Below, piece by piece: positions 37,101-45,502 of a stretch of DNA of 64,000 nucleotides. The first letter of the stretch is position 1. Every line of letters starts with the position of its first letter. Under the pieces are notes generated by a model. That model saw only the letters and a program-made list of their open reading frames with translations. It had not been told where the DNA came from and made no database searches. The stretch is taken from contig CAJHZI010000513.1 in NCBI GenBank assembly GCA_905160935.1, positions 1,016,001 to 1,080,000 on the forward strand. The letters run 5' to 3'. The DNA comes from Enchytraeus crypticus. Lineage: Eukaryota; Annelida; Clitellata; Enchytraeida; Enchytraeidae. Both the position numbers and the translations under genes were made by a program.

Positions 37101-40100
37101 CATTAAATCTCCAAATTGCAATAAAATGTATCTCGATCTCTAAGCCCACGTAACTGATGAACATGCACACATATTTACAAAGATACGAGGAAACAAACTT
37201 AGGAAGATATACACGGACATTCGAATAAACATATATACTCATTCTGACAAGTGCACATTTAATTTTACAGTACTGTATCAGAATTTAACTTTACTTTCGT
37301 ACAAAATTTCTCACTTGAACGGAGTCCAACTTGTGAGACGCGGGAAGAGGTTTGGCACATTGCTATGATGAGTGCCTCGGAAGCGTGAGTCCTTAGTTCA
37401 AATCTGATGTCAATCTCTCTGAAGAATATCTGCAGGATGTCAATGACATCTGCATTACCAGCATCTTGTATACTACACTGATTGCGTACCTCGGGACAAG
37501 AAAAATGATGTAAAATTACAAATATAAAAATAGATTTTAAAAAATAAAATATAAAATATAAAATTATAAATATAAATATACAAAAGCTCGTTTTGCGATA
37601 TGTAAAGCTGAGTGAAATGTGAAATTACAATTTTTCATTTAATAGTGAATAATAAATTAATTCAATTTAAGGCTGGAGGCTACCTTGACAATATTCTGCA
37701 TCAGTCATTCAATTACATGCCTATCAAGCAGGACGCTATCTGCTCTCTTCCTAGTAGGACCGTTACTGGTCTTACCTCCCGCTATACAAAGCAGATGTTA
37801 ATTCTGACTTGTATCAGACGTTAAACCTGACTTTTATCAGACGTTAAACCTGACTTTTATCAGAAGTTAAACCTGACTTTTATCAGACGTTAAACCTGAC
37901 TTTTATCAGAAGTTAAACCTGATTTTTATCAGACGTTAAACCTGAATTTTATCGGGCGTTAAACCTGATTTTTATCAGACGTTAAACCCAGGGTTGGGTT
38001 TTTGCCATGGCAAAAATGGTTTTTGCCGGAACACTGGCAAAAACCGGCAAAAACCATATCAAAAACTGGCAAAAACCGGCAAAAACTGGCAAAAACCGTC
38101 TGAAACACCAAGACTGGAATAGAAATATTTTATGCTTGTAAATGTATTATACCGTTTACAACATAAACTTTATAAGTTAAATTTGATGTTAGAAATATTA
38201 ACAAACAATTTAATATCAATTTGCCACTCACATTGAATTTTTTTTAAACTGTTTAGAACTTGCTTCACAGTATTTGAAATTCTAGGTTACCGTAACTTCA
38301 CTAGCTTGTTAACACAAAATTACTGCTAATTATATTAACTATAGAACAGCTTAGGCACTTAACAGATTTTTTTATTTGCAGTTCTTTGATTTCTATCAGT
38401 TATTTATATTATATTGTTATTAGTCTCTGTTGAATTATTGCTCGATGTGGTTGCAAACTCTCTGTATTCAAAAGTGAAAACCATTCATGACAAGTATCTG
38501 CTAAACTCGCTTTGTCGCTTTGTAATTTATCTAGAGCTGCAGCAACTGGTCGAAGCCTTGATATCCAGTCCTTAGTTTTTCAGTAAGGTTTAAATCATTG
38601 ACTAGGTGACAAATTCTTGGTTCAATTTCTTGTTCATGCTCTTCTGCAAGGAAATTCAGTGTATGTGCCGCACAGCCGGACACAATTAATCTCTGATCTT
38701 CCTCCTTTAAAAGTCGTCTCATTTTAACCATATTCTTAGCATAATCTGTGACCACATTTTTTACATTATATCCAATTTTAACCTTCAATTTAGCTAGTTA
38801 AATATTTTTATGTCACCACTGACCACTGTGTGCTACTTTTTGTAATCTAGTTTTTAAAGTTTAGAACTTTATGCCTCAGGGATTTGCTTTTATTATAAGG
38901 TGTTACACTACTAGCTTATCAAATTGTGCAGACAGAAACTTGATAACTCTGTGTGTGACCAATTAGTGGGACTGCAATATAATGTAGTTGTTACTAGTTT
39001 TTATGTTTTAAGCAAGAAAGACTTTTGCCAGGAAGGTTTTTGCCGCTTAGTCGGTTTTTGCCAGTTTTTGCCATGGCAAAAACTGGTTTTTGTCACGACG
39101 GTTTTTTCCATGGATAAAACCGGTTTTTTTCCACTTAGTGGCAAAAACTTGCCAACCCTGGTTAAATCTGATTTTTATCAGACGTTAAACCTGACTTTTA
39201 TTAGGCGTTAAACCTGAATTTTATCAGGCGTTAAACCTGATTTTTATCAGACGTTAAACCTGATTTTAATCAGACGTTAAAACTGATTTTTATCAGCCGT
39301 TAAACCTGACTTTTATCAGACGTTAAGTCTGACTTCCATCAGACGTTAAGCCTGACTTTTATCAGGCGTTAAACCTGACTTTTATTGTATTAAAATACAA
39401 TTACGTAATAAAAGTAGTTCAATAAGCATATCGTATAAATCTTATCTAGCATCGGAATTTATGTCATGTTACCGTATATGAATCTATTTATTTATTAAAA
39501 ATAACAAGCAAATGGTCGATAAAGCACGTCCTGTTTGAACTTCTGTTGCATGTCATCTTTGAATGATGAAACAGAATTAATTTAGTTTCTATTCTCACTC
39601 TTTTAGTTTTAATTTAACGATTAATCTGTTTTGTATTCATTTTTTAGTCTGACGAAGAATTATCAGAAACGCCTAAACGTGTTTTGTCAGCCAGGAGTGA
39701 TATAACTTCAGAGCTTCAAAACTTTCCCAGTGATGACGTCACCTCTGGTTCCGCCCTAAACAACACGACAAAGTATGACGTTAACACTTCAGTTAACTCC
39801 GCCGTAAACAACAAGACAAAGTATGACGTCATCATTCCAGCTAACTCTGCCGTAAAGAACCTCACTGGTAACGAGTACAGATCGACGAAGGAGCGAGGAA
39901 GATATCTACAACCTGTGACAGAAGAAAGGACTGTCTCGAGTGTCTCAAATCTTTCTGATGACCTGCTTCAGAGCTGCAATACCCTTCCAGACAGATCTTT
40001 CTGTCCTAACGGTGCGAATGGCATTGGTACAGCGGAAGACAATAGTGGCAAGCAGCTGCAGAACTTAAGAACTTCTGTAGACAGCTACAACGGACCAGTC

Positions 40101-40361
40101 TGTTCCACCGGTGGAGAGATAGTAGCTGTAAGAAGAGAAGGAGTGGCTCATAACATCAAAAATAAAGCTAAGCCACGCCTAACTACCTTCCTTCCAGATG
40201 ATCTAGATGTCAATCATCGCTGCACAGGCCACGCCTTAATTTCCACCTCTGAACCTGCAGACCTTGCTTGTAAACCTACAACTTCTTTTCGCATGGATCT
40301 CAAATATGGGACTGTTAACGACAAAAGCAATAACGCTAGTTATAGTCATAGTTATATATAG
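9164..40361 (+). CDS. Protocadherin-like adhesion receptor, whole spliced gene (11 coding exons recognised)
   Basis: Exons read as 9164-9597, 10449-10565, 12176-12413, 13038-13606, 18566-18867, 22796-23355, 28229(?)-28882, 30184-30349, 31217-31424, 32231-32798 and 39648-40361; phases agree at every join and give about 1,509 residues. Order: signal peptide (residues 1-18), seven cadherin EC domains, a transmembrane helix at about 1037-1061 followed by a basic stop-transfer, and a cytoplasmic tail of about 450 residues. Calcium-binding motifs typical of cadherins recur (DENDNTP, DANDNPP, DTNDNLP, DINDHLP, DLNDEAP, DVNDCVP), with LDRE or MDRE in most repeats. EC1 carries the protocadherin signature [12 protein letters not shown]. 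Seven EC domains resemble delta-1 protocadherins, but the tail lacks a clear RRVTF-type CM3 motif, so I do not assign a subfamily. Role by family: calcium-dependent cell-cell recognition, often neural. The EC6-EC7 junction is the weak point of the model; a short exon may be missing there. Confidence 0.88.
9598..10448 (+). other. Protocadherin intron 1
   Basis: Contains a dispersed repeat at about 9600-9780 similar to 15870-16030 (both share GTGCATGTAGTT and AGCTATAGCA segments) and an AAT tract near 10300-10340. Confidence 0.55.
10449..10565 (+). CDS. Protocadherin exon 2: start of EC2
   Basis: The acceptor is TTTAG|A and the donor CAG|GTATCA. Joining to exon 1 restores AGA (Arg) and reads [15 protein letters not shown], the classic protocadherin EC2 opening with ISESA-x-PG, then LPAAYDPDS and YSIQSY. 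The exon is 117 nt and phase 2 on both sides. A CAT trinucleotide tract begins about 10 bases after the donor. Confidence 0.88.
10575..10790 (-). mobile_element. Non-LTR retrotransposon 3' tail fragment
   Basis: Begins with the CAT tract and contains GTCGGGATACGAACAGACTG and GGTCAATCCCCTATTTGAGA. On the minus strand this is the 3' end of the LINE tail seen intact in frame at 52086-52265. Confidence 0.6.
10848..11605. repeat. Nested (TA)n/(AC)n tracts with inverted and direct repeats
   Basis: Alternating (TA)n and (AC)n tracts are joined by AATTGAAAGCAA and its complement, giving several perfect hairpin arms. A block of about 265 bp including a SINE B-like piece (GCTCGACCTGGATTTGATCC) is directly duplicated (about 11080-11340 and 11340-11605). 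Confidence 0.85.
12015..12085 (+). mobile_element. Retroposon family D, 3' end
   Basis: GTCCCTGACATCATCCTTG, TGAGGAAACGGAC and an ATT-rich tail match the ends at 51408-51552 and 58678-58832. Confidence 0.65.
12176..12413 (+). CDS. Protocadherin exon 3: rest of EC2, start of EC3
   Basis: The acceptor CTGCAG|GCTGCA joins exon 2 to give [17 protein letters not shown]. The exon contains [15 protein letters not shown] and [15 protein letters not shown], then the linker [15 protein letters not shown]. The donor is GAA|GTAGGT, phase 0. All of this is standard for an EC repeat. Confidence 0.92.
12720..13037. repeat. Minisatellite over the acceptor of protocadherin exon 4
   Basis: About 14 units of roughly 22-24 bp containing GTAAACTAGGTTAACCTGGT. 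Each unit holds an acceptor-like ACTAG|GT and many hold a donor-like GGTGAGTG. The last unit supplies the functional acceptor at 13036-13037. Confidence 0.9.
13038..13606 (+). CDS. Protocadherin exon 4: EC3 and first part of EC4
   Basis: Exon start ACTAG|GTTAAC gives [20 protein letters not shown], which continues YE from exon 3 as a normal EC3 strand A. EC3 ends at DTNDNLP. EC4 opens with a long A-B region up to ENSPGGTF and includes [10 protein letters not shown]. The donor is CAG|GTAAGC, phase 2. The 5' splice-acceptor side lies in the last unit of a minisatellite, so the first two codons are repeat-derived. Confidence 0.9.
15068..15192 (-). mobile_element. SINE family A
   Basis: Minus-strand copy: AACGTCAGTTTCATCACTCG, GTGACGGGCGAGCCCAG and a complement of the tRNA-like box B. 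Compare 43965-44095. Confidence 0.7.
16478..16625 (+). mobile_element. SINE family A
   Basis: Head GAGCCAGTTGCATGTCGGTA (box A like), GGGGTTCAAATCCTGGGCTC (box B), core CATCGCTTTCGAGTGAGGAA and tail GACGTTAACATTAG. Confidence 0.78.
17707..17880 (-). pseudogene. Non-LTR retrotransposon ORF tail, decayed
   Basis: On the minus strand the sequence reads [20 protein letters not shown], then RVWDRED, a stop, and [10 protein letters not shown] before the stop and CAT/ATG tail. It is the same family as 52086-52265. Confidence 0.72.
18566..18867 (+). CDS. Protocadherin exon 5: end of EC4, start of EC5
   Basis: The acceptor TTTGCAG|A joins the preceding AG as AGA and reads [26 protein letters not shown] and [19 protein letters not shown] Ser-rich stretch from an AGC tract follows. 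The donor is TCAG|GTTGGT, phase 1. The upstream intron is about 5 kb. Confidence 0.9.
20235..20365 (-). mobile_element. SINE family A, diverged
   Basis: GCCTCGAAAGCACGTTAGCG, then ATTTGAGCCC and ATCCGCTGTCGAAC are the complement of the SINE A body. Confidence 0.55.
21715..21975 (+). mobile_element. SINE family B
   Basis: Plus-strand copy: TAAATAGCGTAGGGGTAACG (box A like), GTGGGTTTGAATCCCAGC (box B), then the family-specific 3' half with GATATCAACGTAGTTGATCA. Confidence 0.72.
22345..22762. repeat. 41-bp minisatellite just upstream of protocadherin exon 6
   Basis: Ten near-identical units containing TTTACATATGATGATCAACA and CTGAGACACATATAGAGATG. It ends about 33 bases before the acceptor. 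Near-perfect identity suggests recent expansion. Confidence 0.92.
22796..23355 (+). CDS. Protocadherin exon 6: end of EC5 and all of EC6
   Basis: The acceptor is TTCTACAG|GTGTGA. The frame gives [50 protein letters not shown] and DVNDCVP. EC6 contains a coding repeat of 21 bp in three copies (residue pattern C-Q-D-S, about 23104-23175). The donor CCG|GTAAGT is phase 0 and is the first unit of a 90-bp tandem repeat. Confidence 0.9.
23341..23690. repeat. 90-bp tandem repeat copying the donor of protocadherin exon 6
   Basis: About 3.7 units. Each starts with the exon end TGTGCCG and the donor region (GTAAGT, TTATGT, GTATGT, GTAAGT), followed by CTTGCTCTGTATCTCTAGA. The fourth copy has an intact donor. 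Confidence 0.88.
25993..26231. repeat. 12-bp array (ACAATAATGACA)
   Basis: About 20 nearly perfect copies. It gives a threefold-periodic open frame on both strands, which is not a gene. Confidence 0.92.
26455..26580. repeat. Dispersed repeat F, copy 1
   Basis: It shares CAGGTTCAAGGTACATATTC, AGAGTCTG-like and TTCACAAAGTC segments with 40655-40760. Unclassified. Confidence 0.55.
28229..28882 (+). CDS. Protocadherin exon 7: EC7 with a large charged insertion (5' end uncertain)
   Basis: The frame reads [28 protein letters not shown], and near the end [14 protein letters not shown], all normal for an EC repeat. Between them lie about 130 residues rich in Arg, Lys, Ser and Glu. The donor ATG|GTTAGT is phase 0. 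The frame is open from 28148. A start at 28229 after GAGAAG keeps phase with exon 6 but lacks a pyrimidine tract. A start at 28164 after ACACAG would need an extra unseen exon. Confidence 0.72.
28924..29045 (+). mobile_element. tRNA-derived repeat, single copy
   Basis: GATAGTAAATTTGCCTGATA and ATCGGTTCGAATTCTAG look like a tRNA head with box B. It ends CGGAAACAAACGTTAAACTC, a tail like that at 27675-27705. It is not an intact tRNA gene. Confidence 0.45.
29770..30055 (-). mobile_element. SINE family B
   Basis: Shares AGTGAAATGATCAACTACG, AACGCGGCCGGGAATTGAAC and GCTATTGAG with the other copies. Slightly diverged in box B. Confidence 0.68.
30060..30215 (+). repeat. 62-bp partial tandem duplication of protocadherin exon 8 and its acceptor
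   Basis: Three copies spaced 62 bp (about 30064, 30126 and 30188). Each contains CGTATGGATACA followed by GTGAGTGA or GTAAGTGA, and copies 2 and 3 have the same TTATTTAG acceptor. Only the third is open; the first two meet stops. Confidence 0.85.
30184..30349 (+). CDS. Protocadherin exon 8: end of EC7 and membrane-proximal segment
   Basis: The acceptor ATTTAG|ATAGGT yields [20 protein letters not shown] and then VTLIVNSTY, a typical last EC repeat. A short stalk follows ([15 protein letters not shown]). The donor is AAG|GTTAAC, phase 1. Two decayed tandem copies of the first part of this exon lie immediately upstream. Confidence 0.88.
30385..30540 (-). mobile_element. Non-LTR retrotransposon tail fragment
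   Basis: GGTCGGGATACAAATAGGCT and CCAATCCCCTATTTGAGAC match the LINE tail family. Confidence 0.55.
31008..31115. repeat. 12-bp array (AACTACTTAAAT)
   Basis: About nine units in protocadherin intron 8, about 100 bases before exon 9. Confidence 0.88.
31217..31424 (+). CDS. Protocadherin exon 9: transmembrane segment
   Basis: The exon encodes a polar juxtamembrane stretch, then the hydrophobic helix [20 protein letters not shown] and VASIL, then the basic stop-transfer [10 protein letters not shown]. It ends VVVYCSSR, which resembles the juxtamembrane tail of protocadherins. The donor is AAG|GTTCGT, phase 2. Confidence 0.9.
32231..32798 (+). CDS. Protocadherin exon 10: cytoplasmic tail, part 1
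   Basis: The acceptor TTTACAG|T fits phase 2. The product is hydrophilic, with a coding repeat of about 48 bp (two and a half copies of a 16-residue unit with HHVTS and SQ motifs, 32288-32400), a six-Gln run and a [17 protein letters not shown] segment that could be a short helix. The donor AAG|GTTTGT is phase 0. I recognise no known domain. Confidence 0.8.
33011..33169 (+). pseudogene. Second type of non-LTR retrotransposon ORF tail
   Basis: 53 codons including the stop: [19 protein letters not shown] and [18 protein letters not shown], then TAG. G-K-R-x-R-G-R-P-R followed by AEDREEW is a common C-terminal end of LINE reverse transcriptases. Upstream codons are frameshifted, so it is a dead fragment in protocadherin intron 10. 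Confidence 0.75.
33780..34195. repeat. (CT)n-rich block
   Basis: Long imperfect pyrimidine tracts with CA interruptions. The Leu-Ser frames here are shadows. The tract ends at an acceptor-like TCTGCAG (see rejected microexon). Confidence 0.85.
35045..35165 (-). mobile_element. SINE family A
   Basis: AACGTCAGTTTCCTCACTCG, GTGACGGGCGAGCCCAGGAT and GATCCGCCGTCGAGTATCTT on the plus strand are the complement of SINE A. Confidence 0.75.
35195..35450. repeat. Purine-rich degenerate repeat (GACAGGGATAAAGAAGCAGA)
   Basis: About seven irregular units of 30-50 bp in protocadherin intron 10. Confidence 0.75.
35745..35850. repeat. Dispersed repeat G, copy 1
   Basis: A CATAACATAA run, then GGGTCAGGAAGCAA. 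A similar copy lies at about 45303-45360. Unclassified. Confidence 0.45.
35850..37610 (+). other. Intronic sequence, nothing recognised
   Basis: Middle part of protocadherin intron 10. AT-rich, with short TGGATGGA-like and AATGAATG-like runs near 36700-37010. No exon or repeat family is evident. Confidence 0.5.
37815..37988. repeat. 23-bp array, left part (GTTAAACCTGACTTTTATCA)
   Basis: About eight units. The array resumes at 39161-39390 and is interrupted by the hAT-like insertion. Confidence 0.9.
37989..39160 (-). mobile_element. hAT-superfamily DNA element, 1,172 bp, internally deleted
   Basis: Terminal inverted repeats are CAGGGTTGG at the left and CCAACCCTG at the right. The flanking 8-bp duplications are GTTAAACC (37981-37988) and GTTAAATC (39161-39168), matching at 7 of 8. 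Sub-terminal regions are full of GGCAAAAACC/GGTTTTTGCC repeats. The interior holds a short hAT transposase remnant on the minus strand. Too short to be autonomous. Confidence 0.88.
38531..38788 (-). pseudogene. hAT transposase remnant
   Basis: About 85 codons reading [18 protein letters not shown] and [19 protein letters not shown]-x-A-x-N-M followed by G-C-A-A-H-x-L-N-x-L is diagnostic of hAT transposases. The zinc-finger and dimerisation regions are missing. The frame has no ATG start. Confidence 0.82.
39161..39390. repeat. 23-bp array, right part
   Basis: About ten units of CAGACGTTAAACCTGATTTT type, continuing the array broken by the hAT element. Confidence 0.9.
39648..40361 (+). CDS. 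Protocadherin last exon: cytoplasmic tail, part 2, and stop
   Basis: The acceptor TTTTTAG|TCTGAC is phase 0 and continues LAK from exon 10 as [18 protein letters not shown]. The tail of 237 residues is Ser/Thr/Asn-rich and has a two-copy 57-bp coding repeat around NNTTKYDV / NNKTKYDV (about 39750-39850). The stop is TAG at 40359-40361. The intron before it is about 6.8 kb and holds the hAT insertion. Confidence 0.85.
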   Translation, partial: SDEELSETPKRVLSARSDITSELQNFPSDDVTSGSALNNTTKYDVNTSVNSAVNNKTKYDVIIPANSAVKNLTGNEYRSTKERGRYLQPVTEERTVSSVSNLSDDLLQSCNTLPDRSFCPNGANGIGTAEDNSGKQLQNLRTSVDSYNGPVCSTGGEIVAVRREGVAHNIKNKAKPRLTTFLPDDLDVNHRCTGHALISTSEPADLACKPTTSFRMDLKYGTVNDKSNNASYSHSYI

Positions 40362-40400
40362 CTGTCGTTGTAGCGATTAACTCTGATGTAGCTTAGGATT

Positions 40401-40406
40401 AATAAA
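40401..40406 (+). promoter_or_regulatory. Candidate poly(A) signal of the protocadherin gene
   Basis: AATAAA lies 40 bases past the stop codon. It is the first such hexamer downstream. Confidence 0.55.
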
Positions 40407-40566
40407 ATGGATTATCGATTCATCCCATTCTCTCAATCTGGGAGTTACATCAGCTCAGTAAACTCTTGCTGTGTCAGTACATAGATCAGGTTGATATGAA
40501 TGAGATTGAAAGAGCCCATAGTTCTTAAATTATGATGCCAAAATAATTATGCTAATGCTCTTGATA

Positions 40567-40567
<1 letters not shown>

Positions 40568-40626
<59 letters not shown>
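40568..40626. repeat. (CT)n microsatellite
   Basis: Nearly perfect run in the downstream flank of the protocadherin gene. Confidence 0.95.
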
Positions 40627-40629
<3 letters not shown>

Positions 40630-40654
40630 TCTCTTTTGTCTTCTGTCATGTGAC

Positions 40655-40760
40655 AGGTCTAAGGTACATATTCATACGCAGAGTCTGCTTTCACGCTCCT
40701 TACAGAGCCCTCCGTAGATTACCAAGTTAATTCCTTCACAAAAGGTCATGCCTCCGTACG
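40655..40760. repeat. Dispersed repeat F, copy 2
   Basis: CAGGTCTAAGGTACATATTC, AGAGTCTGCTTTC and TTCCTTCACAAAAG match 26455-26580. Confidence 0.55.
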
Positions 40761-41014
40761 TTACAGTTGTTTAAATTTTTCGTGTCGTGCCCGGGGGACT
40801 GACTGAGAAAGACAGTTGAGAGCGTCTCGGACGCCACATTTAGTTCAATTCAAAGCCTGCATTGTGGAGTTTAGCAACTGCATAGACTTTGTGACCGAAT
40901 CAACCTGATTGTCGTTTCAGTGCCCTTGAGAAAGCGTGGAAGTTTTCAGTGAATAGTAGGAATATGTAGCTTGGACTTGCGGAAACCTAGATAGAGTGTG
41001 AGAGATACAGAGAA

Positions 41015-41056
<42 letters not shown>

Positions 41057-41679
41057 TTTACTTTAATACAAAGGATAGAACGATGTTTATTATTATTATT
41101 ATTCCGTATAGTTTTATTATTATTATTATTCCGTATAGTTGCATACATGACATACGCATGTGCTACATAGATTCCTTTCTAAGTCACTGTTTTTGTACTT
41201 TTTGTTATTTCCTCCTTTTCCTCTCCATGGCTATTAGTAATCGTTGCTTTGACTTTTTATGGAGGTAAATACGAATCAGTTAGAAACAGTAAAGGGTTAT
41301 TTTATCTGTAATCGTGCAAAAAGGTTATTAAAAATCGCTATACATGCTTCAGGATACCGTAAACCGTAAACGATCTTTTCGAAAAAAGTATTTTCCAAAA
41401 GAATTTTCAAAATACTGGTAAACGTATTTAATTTTAGTATTTTGAAACTAGCCTACTATTCAAAAGTGTTCTCAAAGTATTTTTAAAAGTATCACTGTAT
41501 GCAATCCTATATAATTAAATTTAGTTTTCAAAATAAAATTTACTCTCGGACATCTTTCAACTAGAGCGCCTTGTTCATTCTCTCTTCTCCGCAGAAGGTG
41601 GGACTCGATTATGAAGAAGTTCCTCCAGATAATTCAAGGTTTACACGCAAACATCCAATACTCTAGCACCCTTCCATGG

Positions 41680-42370
41680 ATTGATAAGCCGAATTTTGGG
41701 TCGCACCGTTTATGGACCCCTCACTCAACGGTTTTTATTTGGCTCCACAGTGCTCGATGTTATCACGGACAACAGTAGCACTCCAATCGTATTGTTGTTG
41801 TTTTTTGTTGTTGATTTGTCTGCCAGTAACAACGTTGTTCCCATCAATCTGTTCCGCTATATAATGTTATCCAAGCATCTAATGGAAATCCTTCCTCTAC
41901 TTCTGATACCAGTAACCAGATCTGCAATTCCCATCCCTTCTACAGTAAGGCTGTCTTTCCTCATAGTGTGTCCAAAATATCTCAACTTCCTATTTTTTTC
42001 ATCTTTCAGAAGACCTGGTAATTCCATAAGACAGGTTGTTATGCTCCCTCATTGATGGCCTGGTTTTCATGCATTAGAGTGCCTGTCTTGCTTTTTCCTT
42101 ATACCTTTATGTTATTCGAAATATGTTGACTGCTGTAATGTGTGATATGTGAACAAATAAACATATGCCTCTCTCCTTAAGTCTTTACCTCAGGTTTTCT
42201 GTAGACACCAAGTCTATCCATGCAACACATCCTACTCGCCTGGCTCAATTGTTTTCAAAAGAAGCCATCTTCTCATCTTTACTCTGTACAGTCCAACTTT
42301 CACATCCAAAATTGCTACCTATCATACAAGTGCTTTTACTAATAGCTCAGAATTGTCATAACACTTAATG
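41680..42370 (-). pseudogene. Decayed LINE reverse-transcriptase C-terminal region, with a family C piece
   Basis: The minus strand reads LKDEKNRKLRYFGHTMRKDS and RSRGRISIRCLDNI, a typical non-LTR C-terminal region. Farther upstream on the minus strand (42165-42370) it reads SWTVQSKDEKMASFENN. Stops and shifts break the frame. The stretch 41680-41810 on the plus strand resembles retroposon C with its (GTT)n tail. Confidence 0.65.
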
Positions 42371-42639
42371 TTCTCTGTTTATAATTAGGCCTACTGCGTG
42401 ATAGAAGTCTGGATAGAACGGTAGATTCCATGACTTGAGACGAAAATATTTATTGAAGATGAAATGTCACACAAAATGCATAATATCTAGCAAAAAGAAT
42501 TCAAAATACAATCAAACATAGTAACAATCCAATCTATCATTAATCAATACACGAACAATAGGCCATCAAAGAGAACGCTACCCGCTCTATCTAGTTGAAC
42601 ACCTATTATCCAGAGTTAAGATGACTAGACGCTTTTTTG

Positions 42640-42775
42640 GCTGGAGCCAGTGGCGATGCGGTAAGATACTCGACCGCGGACTAGTATGTGCAGGGTTCAA
42701 ATCCTGGGCTCGTCCGTCACTTACATAGCTTTCGAGTGAGGAAACTGACGTTAATATTAGCTTTACCAGTTTTTT
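42640..42775 (+). mobile_element. SINE family A, well preserved
   Basis: GGAGCCAGTGGCGATGCGGT (box A), CAGGGTTCAAATCCTGGGCT (box B), core TTTCGAGTGAGGAAACTGAC and tail TTAATATTAGCTTT. Confidence 0.82.
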
Positions 42776-43219
42776 TACCAGCTTTGTGATATCTGGGGGA
42801 CATTGCGCTTTGCTCGATATGGCTGCTCCCAAACACTGGAATATATTCAAGCTCAGTGCAAAGGAAAATCTGAACCTAGGGAAACATGTTTCAGAACCCA
42901 TTCAACTTCACAAGTATTCTCAAAAATATCAAATTGAATCCATTCAGAAGATTTTAAAGAAACAATATCGTTGAGCAATGGTATAGGCTCTAGCTATCAT
43001 ATTTGTGTATTTCTATTTTACAGTGCCGAGATCAGACATTAAACAAAATAGCTAATCATTGCATTTAATCAACGTTCAACAACACTGAATTTATGAGAAT
43101 TAATTCAATAGGTAGTTGGAATAGCTAAGATTGTCTCAATTTAAATAACGGGTCATGCGTTAATGCAAAATTTAATTCTTGGTAATCATCGGCTGATCAA
43201 AATAATTTGAAAAAAATTA

Positions 43220-43234
43220 TTTTCTCTCTCTCTT

Positions 43235-43276
<42 letters not shown>

Positions 43277-43391
43277 CACTCTCTTTCTCTTTCTCTCATT
43301 CTCTTTCTCCGATTTCGTAAGGTTCTATTTTTTTTCTAAGAAGAAAGAAGAGAAAAAAAGTACATTTTTCTCGTTTTCCGAGAGAGACAGC

Positions 43392-43440
<49 letters not shown>

Positions 43441-43513
43441 GAAGAGAAACAGAGAAACAGAGAGATAATTAGAAGAGAGAAAGAGAGAGAGAAAGAAAGA
43501 GAAAGAGACAGAC

Positions 43514-43545
<32 letters not shown>
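43220..43545. repeat. (CT)n block facing an (AG)n block
   Basis: A pyrimidine run (43220-43310) and a purine run (43380-43545) separated by about 70 bases could pair as a long hairpin. The Leu-Ser frame on the minus strand is a shadow. Confidence 0.85.
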
Positions 43546-43964
43546 GTTGATCGAACAAATAAGTTTAGTCTATGGCCGATCGGCTTTTGTTTACAAGCGG
43601 CTCGGTCGGGGTTTCTGTTAAAATTAACCGATCCTAACATTTTAGTAAATATCCCATAGCCACTGGAACAGTCAATTAAATAGGCTACATCTTAAAATCA
43701 AAATAGGCTACGAGAAATTGTAGTCCGTTTCTTTACACGAAGACGATATTATGAACTTTTTAAACTTAATAGGCCTACGTTTACATTTACATTACCTCAT
43801 CAGTCATCACACGATACTAGTCTCATATAAAGTTAGGCCTACATTTAAGAGTTATAAAGTAAAATACAATTACGTTAGTTTGATATGGGTCTCCAAAACA
43901 CGCATTGGTTTCGTAGGTTAAAATTCACTAAACATATATAATTGCATTGACTAAAAGCTAAAGC

Positions 43965-44095
43965 TAATGTTAACGTCAGTTACCTCACTCGAAAGCGAAG
44001 TCAGTGACGGGAAAGCCCAGGATTTGAACTCCGCACATACTGATCCGTGGTCGAATATCTTACCGCCTTCGCCACTGGCTCCAGCCAGTAAGCCT
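43965..44095 (-). mobile_element. SINE family A
   Basis: AACGTCAGTTACCTCACTCG, AGCCCAGGATTTGAACTCCG and CGCCACTGGCTCCAGCCAG are the full complement of the 42640 copy. Confidence 0.8.
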
Positions 44096-44099
44096 TAAG

Positions 44100-45502
44100 C
44101 ATGCAATTTCTAAACATAAATTATAAAGTTAGCATTATGCGTGTTTTTGAAATCTGCTCCAATTAAAAAGCGAGAGCTTCTCATTGGAATCCTTGAATTT
44201 TGTCTGCATGAAATTGAGAATCAATTGGGGGGGGGAGGTGGGACTAAGATCGCCCCACGAATTCTATATCTTTTTTCCAGAAATATCACAAATTTGCCAG
44301 CTTTCGGTTCAATTTAGCAAGGCTATACTTAACTAATTTACTCTTGGCCTCCCTCATTAAATAACTTTGTGATTTCGCCCCAGGCTGATAACTTTATCCC
44401 GCATTCCCCTATAGCTGAGCGCATGAAGGCCTACAGGCTGTCGAGTTATAATGTAAGCTGCTAAAACTTGGCTTTAGTTGTTTGTTCTCAGTGAACTTAT
44501 CCTGGGCTATTATTACGCTATTATTTGCATGTAGGCCCTAATAGTTTATTACAGGTAGGCTGAGATAGGATTATATAAGATAGCCTACTATTCTGCCTTA
44601 TGCAGGCCAGATTTAATGTTAGATTCATAATAATTATTATGCTACAATGTAGCTATTCTTCATGCAAAAGTAAGGCTATTTTTACTAGCCCCTTATAGTA
44701 TTTGACGAGCTTAATTTAACAATAATTATCAATTACTAATTTGGTTACTTAATAGTACGTTATTTATGCATGAGTGATTACTAGTTAGTATTCAGTTGTC
44801 AGTGATTGACGACTATGTAGTTATTTTAGTGAATAGCGAATTTAATGATTGACTATTCAATGTGAATCATTGATTAGATATTTCGACTCACAAAACAATT
44901 TTTTCTGAATTCTCACAGCACCCTCCGTCCCGGCACCCCACCCCCAGAATCAGTGGCGGATCCAAGAATTTTTAAGGAGGGGCCGAAATTGTTTCACTAC
45001 TGCGCTCGGCTCTTAGAGTGAGTGTACCCCTTATCTTACCCCCTCCCCTCCACTTATACCCGTACTAAAGTCAGGGGGAATTCCTAAAATGCCTAATATC
45101 CTACATTTGTTTCGGAAAAGTAGGTTAATTTTATATTTTTACTGAAGATAAATCAATATATTCTATTAAAGCCTAAGTTAGCGAACGTTTCAGCTCGTTA
45201 CTGATATCACGGGTCCTAGCAATCGCTGTCTAAATTAGTGCAGTAAACTAGATTTTACTAAAGAGAAGCTCACAAAAAAATTCATAGTGAATTTTTAAGC
45301 CATAACATAACATACCATAACACTACAGAGTCAGGAAGCAATTGCATGCTTGTTTAAGACTCAGTAAACCTTAAATAACATCAATACTATTAATAATCAA
45401 TACTTCAATATAAGCAGTAAGCCATAATGAACATTTGTAACTAATCCTCGTTGTAAAGTTATATTTGATCGATTTGAACTCTTCGAAATAAGAACAAGTA
45501 AA
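44100..45502. other. Upstream flank of the phosphorylase-domain gene
   Basis: AT-rich. A G-rich run lies near 44227-44240 and a C-rich stretch near 44930-45060, with repeat G near 45303-45360. No clear promoter element could be assigned. Confidence 0.5.
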
